A DNA stretch of 64,000 nt from Castellaniella sp036379515 (GTDB taxonomy: Bacteria > Pseudomonadota > Gammaproteobacteria > Burkholderiales > Burkholderiaceae_B). The stretch spans positions 1-64,000 of the forward strand of contig NZ_DASVGN010000027.1 in assembly GCF_036379515.1 (NCBI RefSeq), read 5' to 3'. Under the pieces are notes generated by a model. It was not told the origin of the DNA, made no database searches, and saw nothing but the letters and a program-made list of their open reading frames with translations. The position numbers were made by a program, and so were the translations under genes. Positions 15,427-23,528 of this stretch are shown here, in pieces; the first letter of the stretch is position 1; each line of letters starts with the position of its first letter.

Positions 15427-18243
15427 ATGAAACGCATGCTGTTCAATGCGACGCACCAAGAAGAACTACGCGTCGCGATCGTCGATGGCCAGAAGCTCAT
15501 CGACCTGGACATCGAAACTGCCGGGCGCGAACAGCGCAAGGGCAATATCTATAAAGGCGTTATCACTCGTATCGAACCCGGGCTCGAAGCCTGCTTCGTG
15601 AACTACGGCGAAGAGCGCCACGGCTTTCTGCCGTTCAAAGAAGTCGCCCGCAGCTACTTCAAAGAAGGCGTGGACGTACGCTCCGCACGCATCCAGGATG
15701 CGCTCTCTGAAGGCCAGGAACTCATCATCCAGGTCGAAAAAGAAGAGCGCGGCAACAAGGGTGCCGCGCTGACGACCTTCATCTCGCTGGCTGGCCGCTA
15801 TCTGGTGCTCATGCCCAACAACCCCCGAGGCGGTGGTGTTTCGCGCCGCGTCGAGGGTGATGACCGCCAGGAACTGCGCGACACCATGGATCAGCTCGAA
15901 GTCCCCTCGGGCATGAGCATGATTGCGCGCACCGCCGGCATCGGCCGGGGAGTCGAAGAACTGCAATGGGACCTGAACTACCTGCTGCAGCTCTGGACGG
16001 CCATTGACGCGGCCGCCCACGAAAACAAGGCTCCCATCCTGATCTACCTGGAATCCAGCCTGGTCATCCGGGCGATTCGCGATTACTTCTCGCCCGAGAT
16101 CGGCGAAATCCTGGTCGACACCGACGACATCTTCGACCAGGCCACGGCCTTCATGGGCGTGGTCATGCCGGACAACGTCGACCGTGTCAAGCGCTACAAC
16201 GACGATGTGCCGCTGTTCTCGCGCTTCCAGATCGAACACCAGATCGAAACGGCCTATTCGCGCACGGTCACCCTGCCTTCGGGCGGCTCCATCGTGATCG
16301 ACCACACTGAGGCCCTGGTAGCAGTCGACGTCAACTCCGCACGCTCCACCCGCGGAGCCGACATCGAAGAAACCGCCACCCGAACCAACGTCGAGGCGGC
16401 CGATGAAGTCGCTCGCCAATTGCGCCTGCGCGACCTGGGCGGTCTTATCGTGATCGACTTCATCGACATGGAAGAGACCAAGAACCAGCGTGCAGTCGAA
16501 ACTCGTTTGCGCGATGCGCTGCACTTCGACCGGGCGCGGGTTCAGATGGGCAAGATTTCACGCTTTGGCCTGATGGAACTCTCCCGCCAGCGCCTGCGTC
16601 CGGCCCTGAACGAAGGCTCGCATGTCACCTGCCCGCGCTGCACCGGCACCGGTGTCATCCGCGACGCGGAATCCAGCGCCTTGCACGTCTTGCGCTTGCT
16701 GCAAGAAGAAGCCATGAAGGAAGGCACTGCGGCCCTGCATGCACAGGTTCCCGTCGACGTGGCCACATTCCTGCTCAATGAAAAGCGCCACGACATCAGC
16801 CAGATCGAAGCGCGCCTGAAGGTCAACCTGGTCCTGATTCCGAACAAGAATCTCGAGACGCCGCACCATCACATCGAACGTCTGCGCCATGACGATCCGC
16901 GCCTGGACGAAAGCAAGACCAGCTTCCAGCTCGTGGAAGAGCCAGAAGAAAAGCTGGTCTGGCAACCCAACCGAGCCCAGGAAGCCAAGCCACGGCCCGA
17001 GGCACTGGTCAAGGGGATACAACCCACCCAGCCTGCGCCCCACCATGTCGAACGCGCCCCTAAAGAGACTGCCCCGGTTCCGGCCACTGCTCCCGCGGCA
17101 TCCGCCGCTTCGGGCGGGCTGATCAAACGGCTCTTCGGCTGGCTTGCCGGCGCATCCGACGTTGCGCCCGCTGCGCCGGCCGAGACGCCTGCCACCCCGG
17201 CGGCCAAACCAGAATCGCAAGCCAGCCACCGGCGCGATCGCAGCGGACGCAACGGGAGGCGAGGCGAACGTCGCCAGGATGGCCGCGGCGAACGCACTGC
17301 ACGCGCTGAAAAGAGCGAGCACACCGAGCGCGAAGAGCGCAGCGAGCGCCTGGACGGACGCCGCCGCCGCGAGCGTCTGCCCGAACGGCCTCACTCAGAG
17401 CGCGACACGGACGTCGAAACGGTTGCATCGGCCGCAGCGGAACCTCGCCCCGAGATCACCTCCACCGAAACCGGCGAACCCCGGCGCAGCCGCCGCAGCC
17501 GTGGCCGCAACCGCCATCGCCAGGACGACGCCACGTCGCAATCGGACGAACAGGTCAACGCATCGACGGACACCCCGGATGCCTCGCCCACTCCGGCTGC
17601 ACAGCCTGAGGAGCCCAACGTCGCCGTTCCGGCTGCGGGTCCCGAGATCGACGTCGAGCCCGAAGAAACCGTCGAAGGCTTGGACCCGGAACGCAAGCGT
17701 CGCCGTCGTCGTGGCCGTCGTGGTCGCCGCGGCAGCGAAGCCGCCGAAGGGCAAGACAGCATCGACCAGACTTCCTCTGAAGAAACCGTCAGCACTCAAG
17801 AACCTGCGGCGCACGTGTCCCACGAAACACCGCGCTACGAGCCTGATGCTCTCACAGAAAGCGTGCCGGCCTCAGGGCCTGCAGAGGCCACCCAGCCCGC
17901 TGAGCCCGAGGTGACCGCACCTGAGTTCACGAGCGACGCTCTGGCAGAGACTGCAACTTCCGTGGAATCTGCACTCCCGCTGACGGCAGAGGCCCCATCG
18001 ACCCCTGTCGTCACGCCGACAGCGCCAGTCGCGACGACGGTCGCCTCGGTCGCCACCGGCTCGGACATCGTGCTGCCGACGGCCGCACAGGCTCTGGAAG
18101 GGACACAGATGCACATGGTCGAGACCCGCCCGGGGACCGTCCAGCAGGCAGAACCGGTGACGCCGACCAAGCCGCTGGGTCGGGCACGCAAACCGCGTGC
18201 GGCCGTTCACGAAGAGCCCATGCAGCAGGTGGAAACGCACTGA
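15427..18243 (+). CDS. rne: Ribonuclease E
   Basis: A 938-residue endoribonuclease, core of the RNA degradosome. ATG at 15427 (MKRMLFNATHQEELRVAIVDGQKL) after GGAG. The N-terminal half has the S1 domain (about 35-120), 5'-sensor and DNase-I-like fold with the metal site in VDVNSARSTRG, and the zinc-link CPRCTGTGVIRD. The C-terminal ~430 residues are disordered: Ala/Pro/Glu-rich with several Arg-rich patches (for example RRRRRGRRGRRG) that serve as RNA-binding or partner sites. A short amphipathic stretch GGLIKRLFGWLAG (about 560-575) resembles the membrane-targeting segment. Followed by a strong terminator. Confidence 0.97.
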   Translation: MKRMLFNATHQEELRVAIVDGQKLIDLDIETAGREQRKGNIYKGVITRIEPGLEACFVNYGEERHGFLPFKEVARSYFKEGVDVRSARIQDALSEGQELIIQVEKEERGNKGAALTTFISLAGRYLVLMPNNPRGGGVSRRVEGDDRQELRDTMDQLEVPSGMSMIARTAGIGRGVEELQWDLNYLLQLWTAIDAAAHENKAPILIYLESSLVIRAIRDYFSPEIGEILVDTDDIFDQATAFMGVVMPDNVDRVKRYNDDVPLFSRFQIEHQIETAYSRTVTLPSGGSIVIDHTEALVAVDVNSARSTRGADIEETATRTNVEAADEVARQLRLRDLGGLIVIDFIDMEETKNQRAVETRLRDALHFDRARVQMGKISRFGLMELSRQRLRPALNEGSHVTCPRCTGTGVIRDAESSALHVLRLLQEEAMKEGTAALHAQVPVDVATFLLNEKRHDISQIEARLKVNLVLIPNKNLETPHHHIERLRHDDPRLDESKTSFQLVEEPEEKLVWQPNRAQEAKPRPEALVKGIQPTQPAPHHVERAPKETAPVPATAPAASAASGGLIKRLFGWLAGASDVAPAAPAETPATPAAKPESQASHRRDRSGRNGRRGERRQDGRGERTARAEKSEHTEREERSERLDGRRRRERLPERPHSERDTDVETVASAAAEPRPEITSTETGEPRRSRRSRGRNRHRQDDATSQSDEQVNASTDTPDASPTPAAQPEEPNVAVPAAGPEIDVEPEETVEGLDPERKRRRRRGRRGRRGSEAAEGQDSIDQTSSEETVSTQEPAAHVSHETPRYEPDALTESVPASGPAEATQPAEPEVTAPEFTSDALAETATSVESALPLTAEAPSTPVVTPTAPVATTVASVATGSDIVLPTAAQALEGTQMHMVETRPGTVQQAEPVTPTKPLGRARKPRAAVHEEPMQQVETH

Positions 18244-18308
18244 GGTGCCACCGAAGCGAAGCCGAAGGTTGCCCTTCTGGGGGCGCCTTCAGCTTGAGAC
18301 TCTTCGAA

Positions 18309-18346
18309 CCGGGCCGCTGCCGCCAATCCAGGCGACAGCGGCCCGG
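18309..18346 (+). terminator. Strong hairpin terminator after rne
   Basis: Arms CCGGGCCGCTG (18309-18319) and CAGCGGCCCGG (18336-18346) pair perfectly over 11 bp. The stem continues past one mismatch with CGCC/GGCG around a 6-base loop, then TGCTTTC follows. It lies between convergent rne and the VOC gene (stop 18352), so it may stop transcription from both sides. Confidence 0.75.
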
Positions 18347-18351
18347 TGCTT

Positions 18352-19302
18352 TCAAAGTTCGTAGTTCGTGATGAAATCGTCGGGCACGTCGGGCCCCCAG
18401 ACGTAGAGCGAATCTTCAGGCGGGTAATCGCCAACGGGCCAATCTACGTTCGACGCGACATAATCGATGTCGAACGAATATTCGGCATAGCTGCCCCAAG
18501 GGTCACGGACGTAGCGGAAGTAGTTCGAGCCCAGGACATGGCGCCCTACCCCCCAGCCGCGCGCATGACCGGCCTGGGCCATCTGCTGAGACCCCAGGCC
18601 CACGTCGTCCAGGGACGCCACGTCCCAGCTGCTGTGATGCAGCCCGTAGCCGCTCGACTTCGCAATGGCGATCAGGTGATGGTCACTGCCATGGGGGGTG
18701 TGAATGAATGCAATGAGAGAGCCCGAGCGATCCGACAGGCTCAAGCCCAGCACCGTCTCGTAAAAGGCCAGCCCGCGATCCACATCCGGGGAAAACAGCA
18801 AAATATGCGACAGCCGGCGAGGCCTGACCTTCCAGATCTGGCTACGATGGGGCGAACGGCCCCGATCAATGTTCTCGGGGGGAAAGGTTCGTGAGGATTT
18901 CTGGTTGGGCGAGGTCTTTTCGGCCACCACGATCTGATGAGCCAGCCCGTCCGGCCCTTGAATCCAGAGGCCGTTTTCACCCGCCGCCTGCGGTGGCGCA
19001 GGAACCTGCGGTACGTGCAAATCACGGATACGGGCCGTGAACGCATCCAGATCACCGGAAAAAATGCCCCAGGTCACCCAGAGCAGCCGCTTGGCAGCGC
19101 CTGGCATCACCCGTCCCCATCGATGGGCATGGCCATCGGTATACAGACCCAGCGCGCCGTTCTCGTCGCGCACCTCCAATCCGAAGGCCTGGTAGAAAGT
19201 GCGTGCTGCCTCGAGATCAGGCACGCTGAACACGAATTCATGCACCGAATGCACCGCCAGCACACCGGGGCGGCGCGACGGACCATCGATCAAGGACTCC
19301 AT
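18352..19302 (-). CDS. VOC-family type I extradiol dioxygenase-like protein
   Basis: A 316-residue protein with two glyoxalase/VOC modules (about 15-130 and 160-285). In the C-terminal module the metal ligands of extradiol (catechol 2,3-type) dioxygenases are in place: His in LSHILLFSP (about 164), His in GLHHSSWDV (about 223) and Glu in WGSYAEYSFD (about 276). This suggests ring-cleavage of a catechol-like substrate, which cannot be named. It lies 17 bp downstream of the FAH-family gene on the same strand, matching meta-cleavage gene clusters. Confidence 0.82.
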   Translation of the reverse strand: MESLIDGPSRRPGVLAVHSVHEFVFSVPDLEAARTFYQAFGLEVRDENGALGLYTDGHAHRWGRVMPGAAKRLLWVTWGIFSGDLDAFTARIRDLHVPQVPAPPQAAGENGLWIQGPDGLAHQIVVAEKTSPNQKSSRTFPPENIDRGRSPHRSQIWKVRPRRLSHILLFSPDVDRGLAFYETVLGLSLSDRSGSLIAFIHTPHGSDHHLIAIAKSSGYGLHHSSWDVASLDDVGLGSQQMAQAGHARGWGVGRHVLGSNYFRYVRDPWGSYAEYSFDIDYVASNVDWPVGDYPPEDSLYVWGPDVPDDFITNYEL

Positions 19303-19319
19303 CGCAATTCTCCGGAGAG

Positions 19320-20156
19320 CTATACCACTTTCTGGGTCTGCGTGCCCAGCTTGTCCATCGAGAGCGTCATCACGTCTCCCCGCTTGAGGTAGGCCGGCGG
19401 CTTCATGCCCAGACCAACCCCGGAGGGAGTGCCCGTCGTGACCACATCCCCTGGCAGCAACGTCATGAACTGGCTCAGGTACGACACCAGATACGCCACC
19501 GAGAAGATCATGTCGGCCGTGTTGCTGTGCTGGCGGACCTGCCCGTTCACCTTCAGTTCCATGGCCAAGGTCTGTGGGTCCGGAATCTCGTCAGTTGTGA
19601 CCAGCCACGGACCGATGGGGCCGAACGTGTCAAAGCTCTTGCCCTTCACCCACTGCCCGCCCCGCTTGATCTGCCAGAAGCGCTCGGACACGTCGTTGGA
19701 CAGGCAATAGCCCGCTACCAGACCCAGCGCCTCGGCCTCGGACACGTGGCGAGCCTCAGACCCCATCACGAAGGCCAGTTCGATCTCCCAATCGGTCTGC
19801 TCCGAGCCTTCAGGCATCTGGATGTCGTCATTGGGGCCGCTCAGGGACGTCAGTGCCTTGTTGAAGATCACAGGTTCGGTGGGAATCTCGAGACCGGATT
19901 CAATAGCGTGTTTGCGGTAGTTCAAGCCGATGGCCATGAACTGGCGGGTCCCCGCCACGGGCGTGCCCAGCCGCGGAGACCCGCTCACCAGTGGCAGCTT
20001 CGAGACGTCGACCGCATGCAGGGCCTGCAGGCCCGCGGGTGACAGCCGCTCCGGTGTCCAGTCCGAAACCAGTCCGGACAGATCGCGGATATGCCCCTGG
20101 GCATCCAGCATGCCCGGCTTTTCTGCGCCCTTCGAGCCATAGCGTAGCAATTTCAT
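19320..20156 (-). CDS. Fumarylacetoacetate hydrolase family protein
   Basis: A 278-residue enzyme of the FAH fold, which hydrolyses or decarboxylates acyl-pyruvate-type products of aromatic catabolism. The core begins near residue 70 (FMAIGLNYRKHAIESG); metal-binding acidic residues appear in TDWEIELAFVMG (E-x-E) and SNDVSERFWQ (D). TGTPSGVGLG near the end is the family signature. It shares its strand and presumably operon with the VOC gene downstream and a truncated binding-protein gene upstream (30-bp gap). The exact substrate is unknown. Confidence 0.87.
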   Translation of the reverse strand: MKLLRYGSKGAEKPGMLDAQGHIRDLSGLVSDWTPERLSPAGLQALHAVDVSKLPLVSGSPRLGTPVAGTRQFMAIGLNYRKHAIESGLEIPTEPVIFNKALTSLSGPNDDIQMPEGSEQTDWEIELAFVMGSEARHVSEAEALGLVAGYCLSNDVSERFWQIKRGGQWVKGKSFDTFGPIGPWLVTTDEIPDPQTLAMELKVNGQVRQHSNTADMIFSVAYLVSYLSQFMTLLPGDVVTTGTPSGVGLGMKPPAYLKRGDVMTLSMDKLGTQTQKVV

Positions 20157-20186
20157 AAGTCATCCTTTATTGATTGAAATGAGATG

Positions 20187-20468
20187 TCAGCCCGCTTTAC
20201 CGGGGTCCTTCACCGACTTGATGGTATCGATTTCCACGTTTTGCAGCGCCTCATCGACCCGTTCGACCCTGCGGATGTAGATGTTTTCCACAATGTCACG
20301 TGTCTGGGGGTCGATTTCGACCGGACCGCGCGGACTGATCCACTTTAGGCCTCTGGCGGCCGCGATGAAAGAGTCTTCTGTGACCTGACCATCCGTTTTC
20401 TTGAGGACCGCGTCGGCTGGTTCCGCTCTTTCGTCTTCGAGGTACTGTCGGAACCGCTCAAGGATCAC
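20187..20468 (-). pseudogene. 3' remnant of a branched-chain-amino-acid-type ABC binding protein
   Basis: An open frame of 93 codons whose last ~75 match the C-terminal lobe of Liv-type periplasmic binding proteins (AVLKKTDGQVTEDSFIAAA, SPRGPVEIDPQTRD, NIYIRRVERV, VKDPGK). A complete protein would be near 390 residues with a signal peptide; everything upstream is replaced by the end of accD. The frame can start at a GTG overlapping the accD TGA (GTGA), but this looks accidental: the product would lack a signal peptide and the first lobe. I read it as the scar of a recombination or deletion that joined an aromatic-catabolism cluster to accD. Confidence 0.75.
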
Positions 20469-21349
20469 GCCGACTGAGCGACGGTCTCGATAGGCTGGCG
20501 CGTGAAGAGTGCCAGCAGATGGGCCAGTTCAGACTGCAGCTGGCGGCGGTCAATGACCCGGTCGATCGCACCCTTGGACAGCAGCAATTCGGCCCGTTGG
20601 AAACCTTCGGGAAGCTTTTCGCGTACCGTCTGCTCGATGACACGCGGGCCCGCAAACCCAATGAGGGCATTGGGCTCGGCAATGACCACGTCTCCCATGA
20701 AGGCAAACGAGGCCGACACACCGCCCATCGTAGGATCGGTCAGGATGCTGATGTAGGGGAGCCCAGCATCCGCCAGCTGATGCAGCATGGAGGTCGTCTT
20801 GGCCATTTGCAGCAGCGAAAACAGGGACTCTTGCATACGAGCCCCACCCGTCGCCGTCACGCTGATGAACGGCATGCGCTTGTCGATGGCATGTTGGACG
20901 CCGCGCGCATAGCGCTCGCCCACCACCGAGCCCATGGACCCCCCCATGAACGAGAATTCGAAACAAGCCAGTACGGCGGGCACAGACAAAATAGTTCCCG
21001 CCATCACGATCAAGGCCTCGGTTTCTCCGGTCTGCTTCACCGCTGCAGAAATCCGCTCAGGGTACTTGCGGGAATCCTTGAACTTGAGCGGGTCCATAGG
21101 CCGGATCTGCGCGCCAATTTCTTCACGACCATCCGTATCCAGCAGGGAATCAATGCGCGCGCGCGCGCCCAGGCGCATATGGTGGCCACATTTGGGACAC
21201 ACGTTAAGCGTGGCATGCAGGTCCTCTTTGTACAGGACCGCCTCGCACGCGGGACACTTGACCCACAGACCTTCCGGGACACGCTTGGATGACGTGCCCG
21301 AAACACTGCGGTGAATGCGCGGAGGGAGGATTTTTTCAAACCAGCTCAT
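20465..21349 (-). CDS. accD: Acetyl-CoA carboxylase carboxyltransferase subunit beta
   Basis: A 294-residue subunit that, with AccA, transfers CO2 from biotin to acetyl-CoA to form malonyl-CoA. The zinc ribbon is Cys32, Cys35, Cys51 and Cys54 (KCPACEAVLY...VCPKCGHHM), followed by the crotonase-fold carboxyltransferase domain (FMGGSMGSVVGE, TATGGARMQE, GFAGPRVIEQT). Start at ATG 21349 (MSWFEKILPP), overlapping the trpA stop by 4 bp (ATGA). In relatives folC normally follows accD; here the binding-protein remnant does. Confidence 0.96.
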   Translation of the reverse strand: MSWFEKILPPRIHRSVSGTSSKRVPEGLWVKCPACEAVLYKEDLHATLNVCPKCGHHMRLGARARIDSLLDTDGREEIGAQIRPMDPLKFKDSRKYPERISAAVKQTGETEALIVMAGTILSVPAVLACFEFSFMGGSMGSVVGERYARGVQHAIDKRMPFISVTATGGARMQESLFSLLQMAKTTSMLHQLADAGLPYISILTDPTMGGVSASFAFMGDVVIAEPNALIGFAGPRVIEQTVREKLPEGFQRAELLLSKGAIDRVIDRRQLQSELAHLLALFTRQPIETVAQSA

Positions 21350-22179
21350 GATTGACCTTTTTCGACATGTTCGATGGCGGCTCGCACACCGGCCAGCCAT
21401 TGTGCGGCTGCCTGCACGGCTGCAAGGGGGCCTTTCTGTTCGGAAGCCTCTTGGATCACCTGAATGAGTTTGCTGCCGATGACGACGGCATCCGCATGAC
21501 GTGCCAGCTGTGCCGCGCTTTCTGCATCACGAATGCCAAACCCGACCCCGATCGGAATCGATATCTGACGGCGAATGACGGCCAAATGACGGGCCACGTC
21601 GTCCGTATCCAGATTCCCCGCGCCCGTGACCCCTTTGAGGGACACGTAGTAGACGTAGCCACGCGCCAGGCGCGCGACGTCCCGCATGCGTGACTCGGTG
21701 GAGGTGGGTGCCAGCAAATAGATGGGGTCCAGCCCCGCCGCCTTCAGGTGGTCTGCGAACGTGGCAGATTCCTCAGGGGTGTAATCGACCACCAGTACCC
21801 CATCCACACCGGCCTGAGCCGCCCGCTGGATGAAAGATTCGGTGCCCATGCACTCGATGGGATTGGCATACCCCATGAGCACCACGGGAGTGACAGTGTC
21901 GTGCACGCGGAACTCGGCCACGACGTCCAGGACCCCAGCCAGACTCATGCCAGCGGCAATGGCGCGCTCGCCAGCCTGCTGGATCACAGGGCCATCGGCC
22001 ATAGGGTCCGAAAACGGCACCCCCAGCTCGATGACGTCGGCTCCTGCCTGGACCAGCGCCTGCATGAGCGCCGGCGTGGGCCCCGCCAGAGGATCGCCTG
22101 CCGTCACATAGGGAATCAGCGCGGCGCGCCCGGAAAGGTTCGAAAAACGAGCCCCAAGACGGGATTGCAAACGGGTCAT
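21346..22179 (-). CDS. trpA: Tryptophan synthase alpha chain
   Basis: A 277-residue TIM-barrel subunit cleaving indole-3-glycerol phosphate to indole and glyceraldehyde 3-phosphate. The catalytic Glu51 and Asp62 are in ELGVPFSDPMADGP, and the GVTGAGN and GFGIRDAESA phosphate-binding loops are present. It is 9 bp from trpB and overlaps accD, so trpB-trpA-accD form one coupled operon. Confidence 0.97.
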   Translation of the reverse strand: MTRLQSRLGARFSNLSGRAALIPYVTAGDPLAGPTPALMQALVQAGADVIELGVPFSDPMADGPVIQQAGERAIAAGMSLAGVLDVVAEFRVHDTVTPVVLMGYANPIECMGTESFIQRAAQAGVDGVLVVDYTPEESATFADHLKAAGLDPIYLLAPTSTESRMRDVARLARGYVYYVSLKGVTGAGNLDTDDVARHLAVIRRQISIPIGVGFGIRDAESAAQLARHADAVVIGSKLIQVIQEASEQKGPLAAVQAAAQWLAGVRAAIEHVEKGQS

Positions 22180-22188
22180 GACGGGTTC

Positions 22189-23388
22189 CTAAAGCGTAAT
22201 GCCACTGAATTCGGCCACGGTGTGCATGTCTTTGTCACCCCGACCCGACAAATTGACCAGAATGATCTGGTCACGCGGCAGAGTAGGAGCCAGTTTGACG
22301 GCGTGCGCGATCGCATGCGCAGATTCGAGCGCCGGCATGATGCCCTCGATGTGGCAGCAATCGAGGAAAGCGGTCAACGCCTCCTGATCGGTGATACCCA
22401 CGTATTGTGCGCGGCCTGAGTCTTTCAGCCAGGCATGTTCAGGCCCGACGCCGGGGTAATCCAGCCCGGCAGAAATCGAATGCGTTTCGGTGATCTGGCC
22501 ATTGGCGTCTTGCAACAGATACGTGCGGTTGCCGTGCAACACCCCCACCACGCCGCGGCTGAGCGACGCCGCATGGTGGCCGGAATCCAGGCCTTCGCCC
22601 GCCGCTTCGACCCCGATGAGCCGCACCGATTCGTTTTCGATGTAAGGGTAGAAAATGCCGATGGCATTCGACCCTCCACCCACGGCGGCGACGACGTAAT
22701 CAGGCTGACGCCCTGCATCGCGCGGCATCTGTTCGAGGCATTCGCGGCCGATGATGGCCTGAAAATCACGCACCATCTGAGGATAGGGATGCGGCCCTGC
22801 TACAGTACCGATGATGTAGAAGGTGTTCTCGACGTTGGTGACCCAGTCGCGCATGGCCTCGTTCAGGGCATCCTTCAGGGTACGTGAGCCCGATTCGACG
22901 GGCACCACCGTGGCGCCCAGCAGCTTCATGCGGTAGACGTTCGAGGCCTGGCGGCGCACGTCTTCGCTACCCATATAGACCACGCACTCGAGACCATACC
23001 GGGCGGCGACCGTCGCGCTGGCCACCCCGTGCTGCCCTGCGCCGGTTTCAGCAATGATGCGGGGCTTGCCCATACGGCGCGCCAGCAACGCCTGCCCGAT
23101 GCAGTTGTTGATCTTGTGCGCGCCCGTGTGGTTCAGGTCTTCGCGCTTGAACCAGATCTGGGCTCCCCCGAGCTTTTCGGACCATCGACGGGCGTGGTAG
23201 ACGGGGCTGGGGCGGCCCACGAAATGCTCCAGTTCATAGGCGAATTCGCGCTGGAATTCAGGGTCGTCGCGGTAGTGCTGATAGGCATCCCGCAGCGCAT
23301 CCAGTGCGTGCACCAGCGTTTCGGCGACGAATGAACCGCCAAACTTTCCAAAATGCCCCTGGGCATCCGGCAGATGATAGGGTTTCAA
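22189..23388 (-). CDS. trpB: Tryptophan synthase beta chain
   Basis: A 399-residue PLP enzyme joining indole and serine. PLP-binding Lys92 in HTGAHKINN and the phosphate loop GGGSNAIG are visible. No ATG is available at the 5' end: homologues begin MKPYxLPDAQGHFG, which here is TTG AAA CCC at 23388 with GGAG 11 bases upstream. An in-frame GTG at 23436 would add 16 unrelated residues. Upstream is relA rather than the usual trpF, so the trp genes are split. Confidence 0.94.
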   Translation of the reverse strand: MKPYHLPDAQGHFGKFGGSFVAETLVHALDALRDAYQHYRDDPEFQREFAYELEHFVGRPSPVYHARRWSEKLGGAQIWFKREDLNHTGAHKINNCIGQALLARRMGKPRIIAETGAGQHGVASATVAARYGLECVVYMGSEDVRRQASNVYRMKLLGATVVPVESGSRTLKDALNEAMRDWVTNVENTFYIIGTVAGPHPYPQMVRDFQAIIGRECLEQMPRDAGRQPDYVVAAVGGGSNAIGIFYPYIENESVRLIGVEAAGEGLDSGHHAASLSRGVVGVLHGNRTYLLQDANGQITETHSISAGLDYPGVGPEHAWLKDSGRAQYVGITDQEALTAFLDCCHIEGIMPALESAHAIAHAVKLAPTLPRDQIILVNLSGRGDKDMHTVAEFSGITL

Positions 23389-23484
23389 GTCTAGACTCGC
23401 TCCGAAAGCGCCCCTGGGGACGCATGGACACGGCACGCCATCCTGGCGGCCAAAGGAGCATTTTAACAGCCAGACACAGTCGTC

Positions 23485-23508
23485 GGCCCGGCGAATGCTC
23501 CCCGGGCC
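23485..23508. other. GC-rich hairpin between relA and trpB
   Basis: GGCCCGG (23485-23491) and CCGGGCC (23502-23508) can pair over 7 bp with a 10-base loop. It is in the 140-bp gap after the relA stop and before trpB on the minus strand. There is no U-tract, so a classical terminator is unlikely. A TGTTAAAAT stretch on the minus strand just beyond could be a -10 for trpB. Confidence 0.35.
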
Positions 23509-23528
23509 ATCCAGATCCGTGCCACGCC

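Noticed and set aside
15466..16524. Minus-strand open frame of ~350 codons opposite rne
   Set aside because: Antisense shadow of the RNase E catalytic region; its Asp/Gly/Val-rich composition is that of reverse-complemented codons.
17686..17740. Arg-rich CGT/CGC repeat in rne
   Set aside because: It is an expected Arg-rich RNA-binding patch in the disordered RNase E tail, not a separate repeat element.
20465..20468. GTGA overlap of accD and the following frame as translational coupling
   Set aside because: The frame encodes only the tail of a secreted protein with no signal peptide, so the overlap is more likely an accident of the deletion joint.
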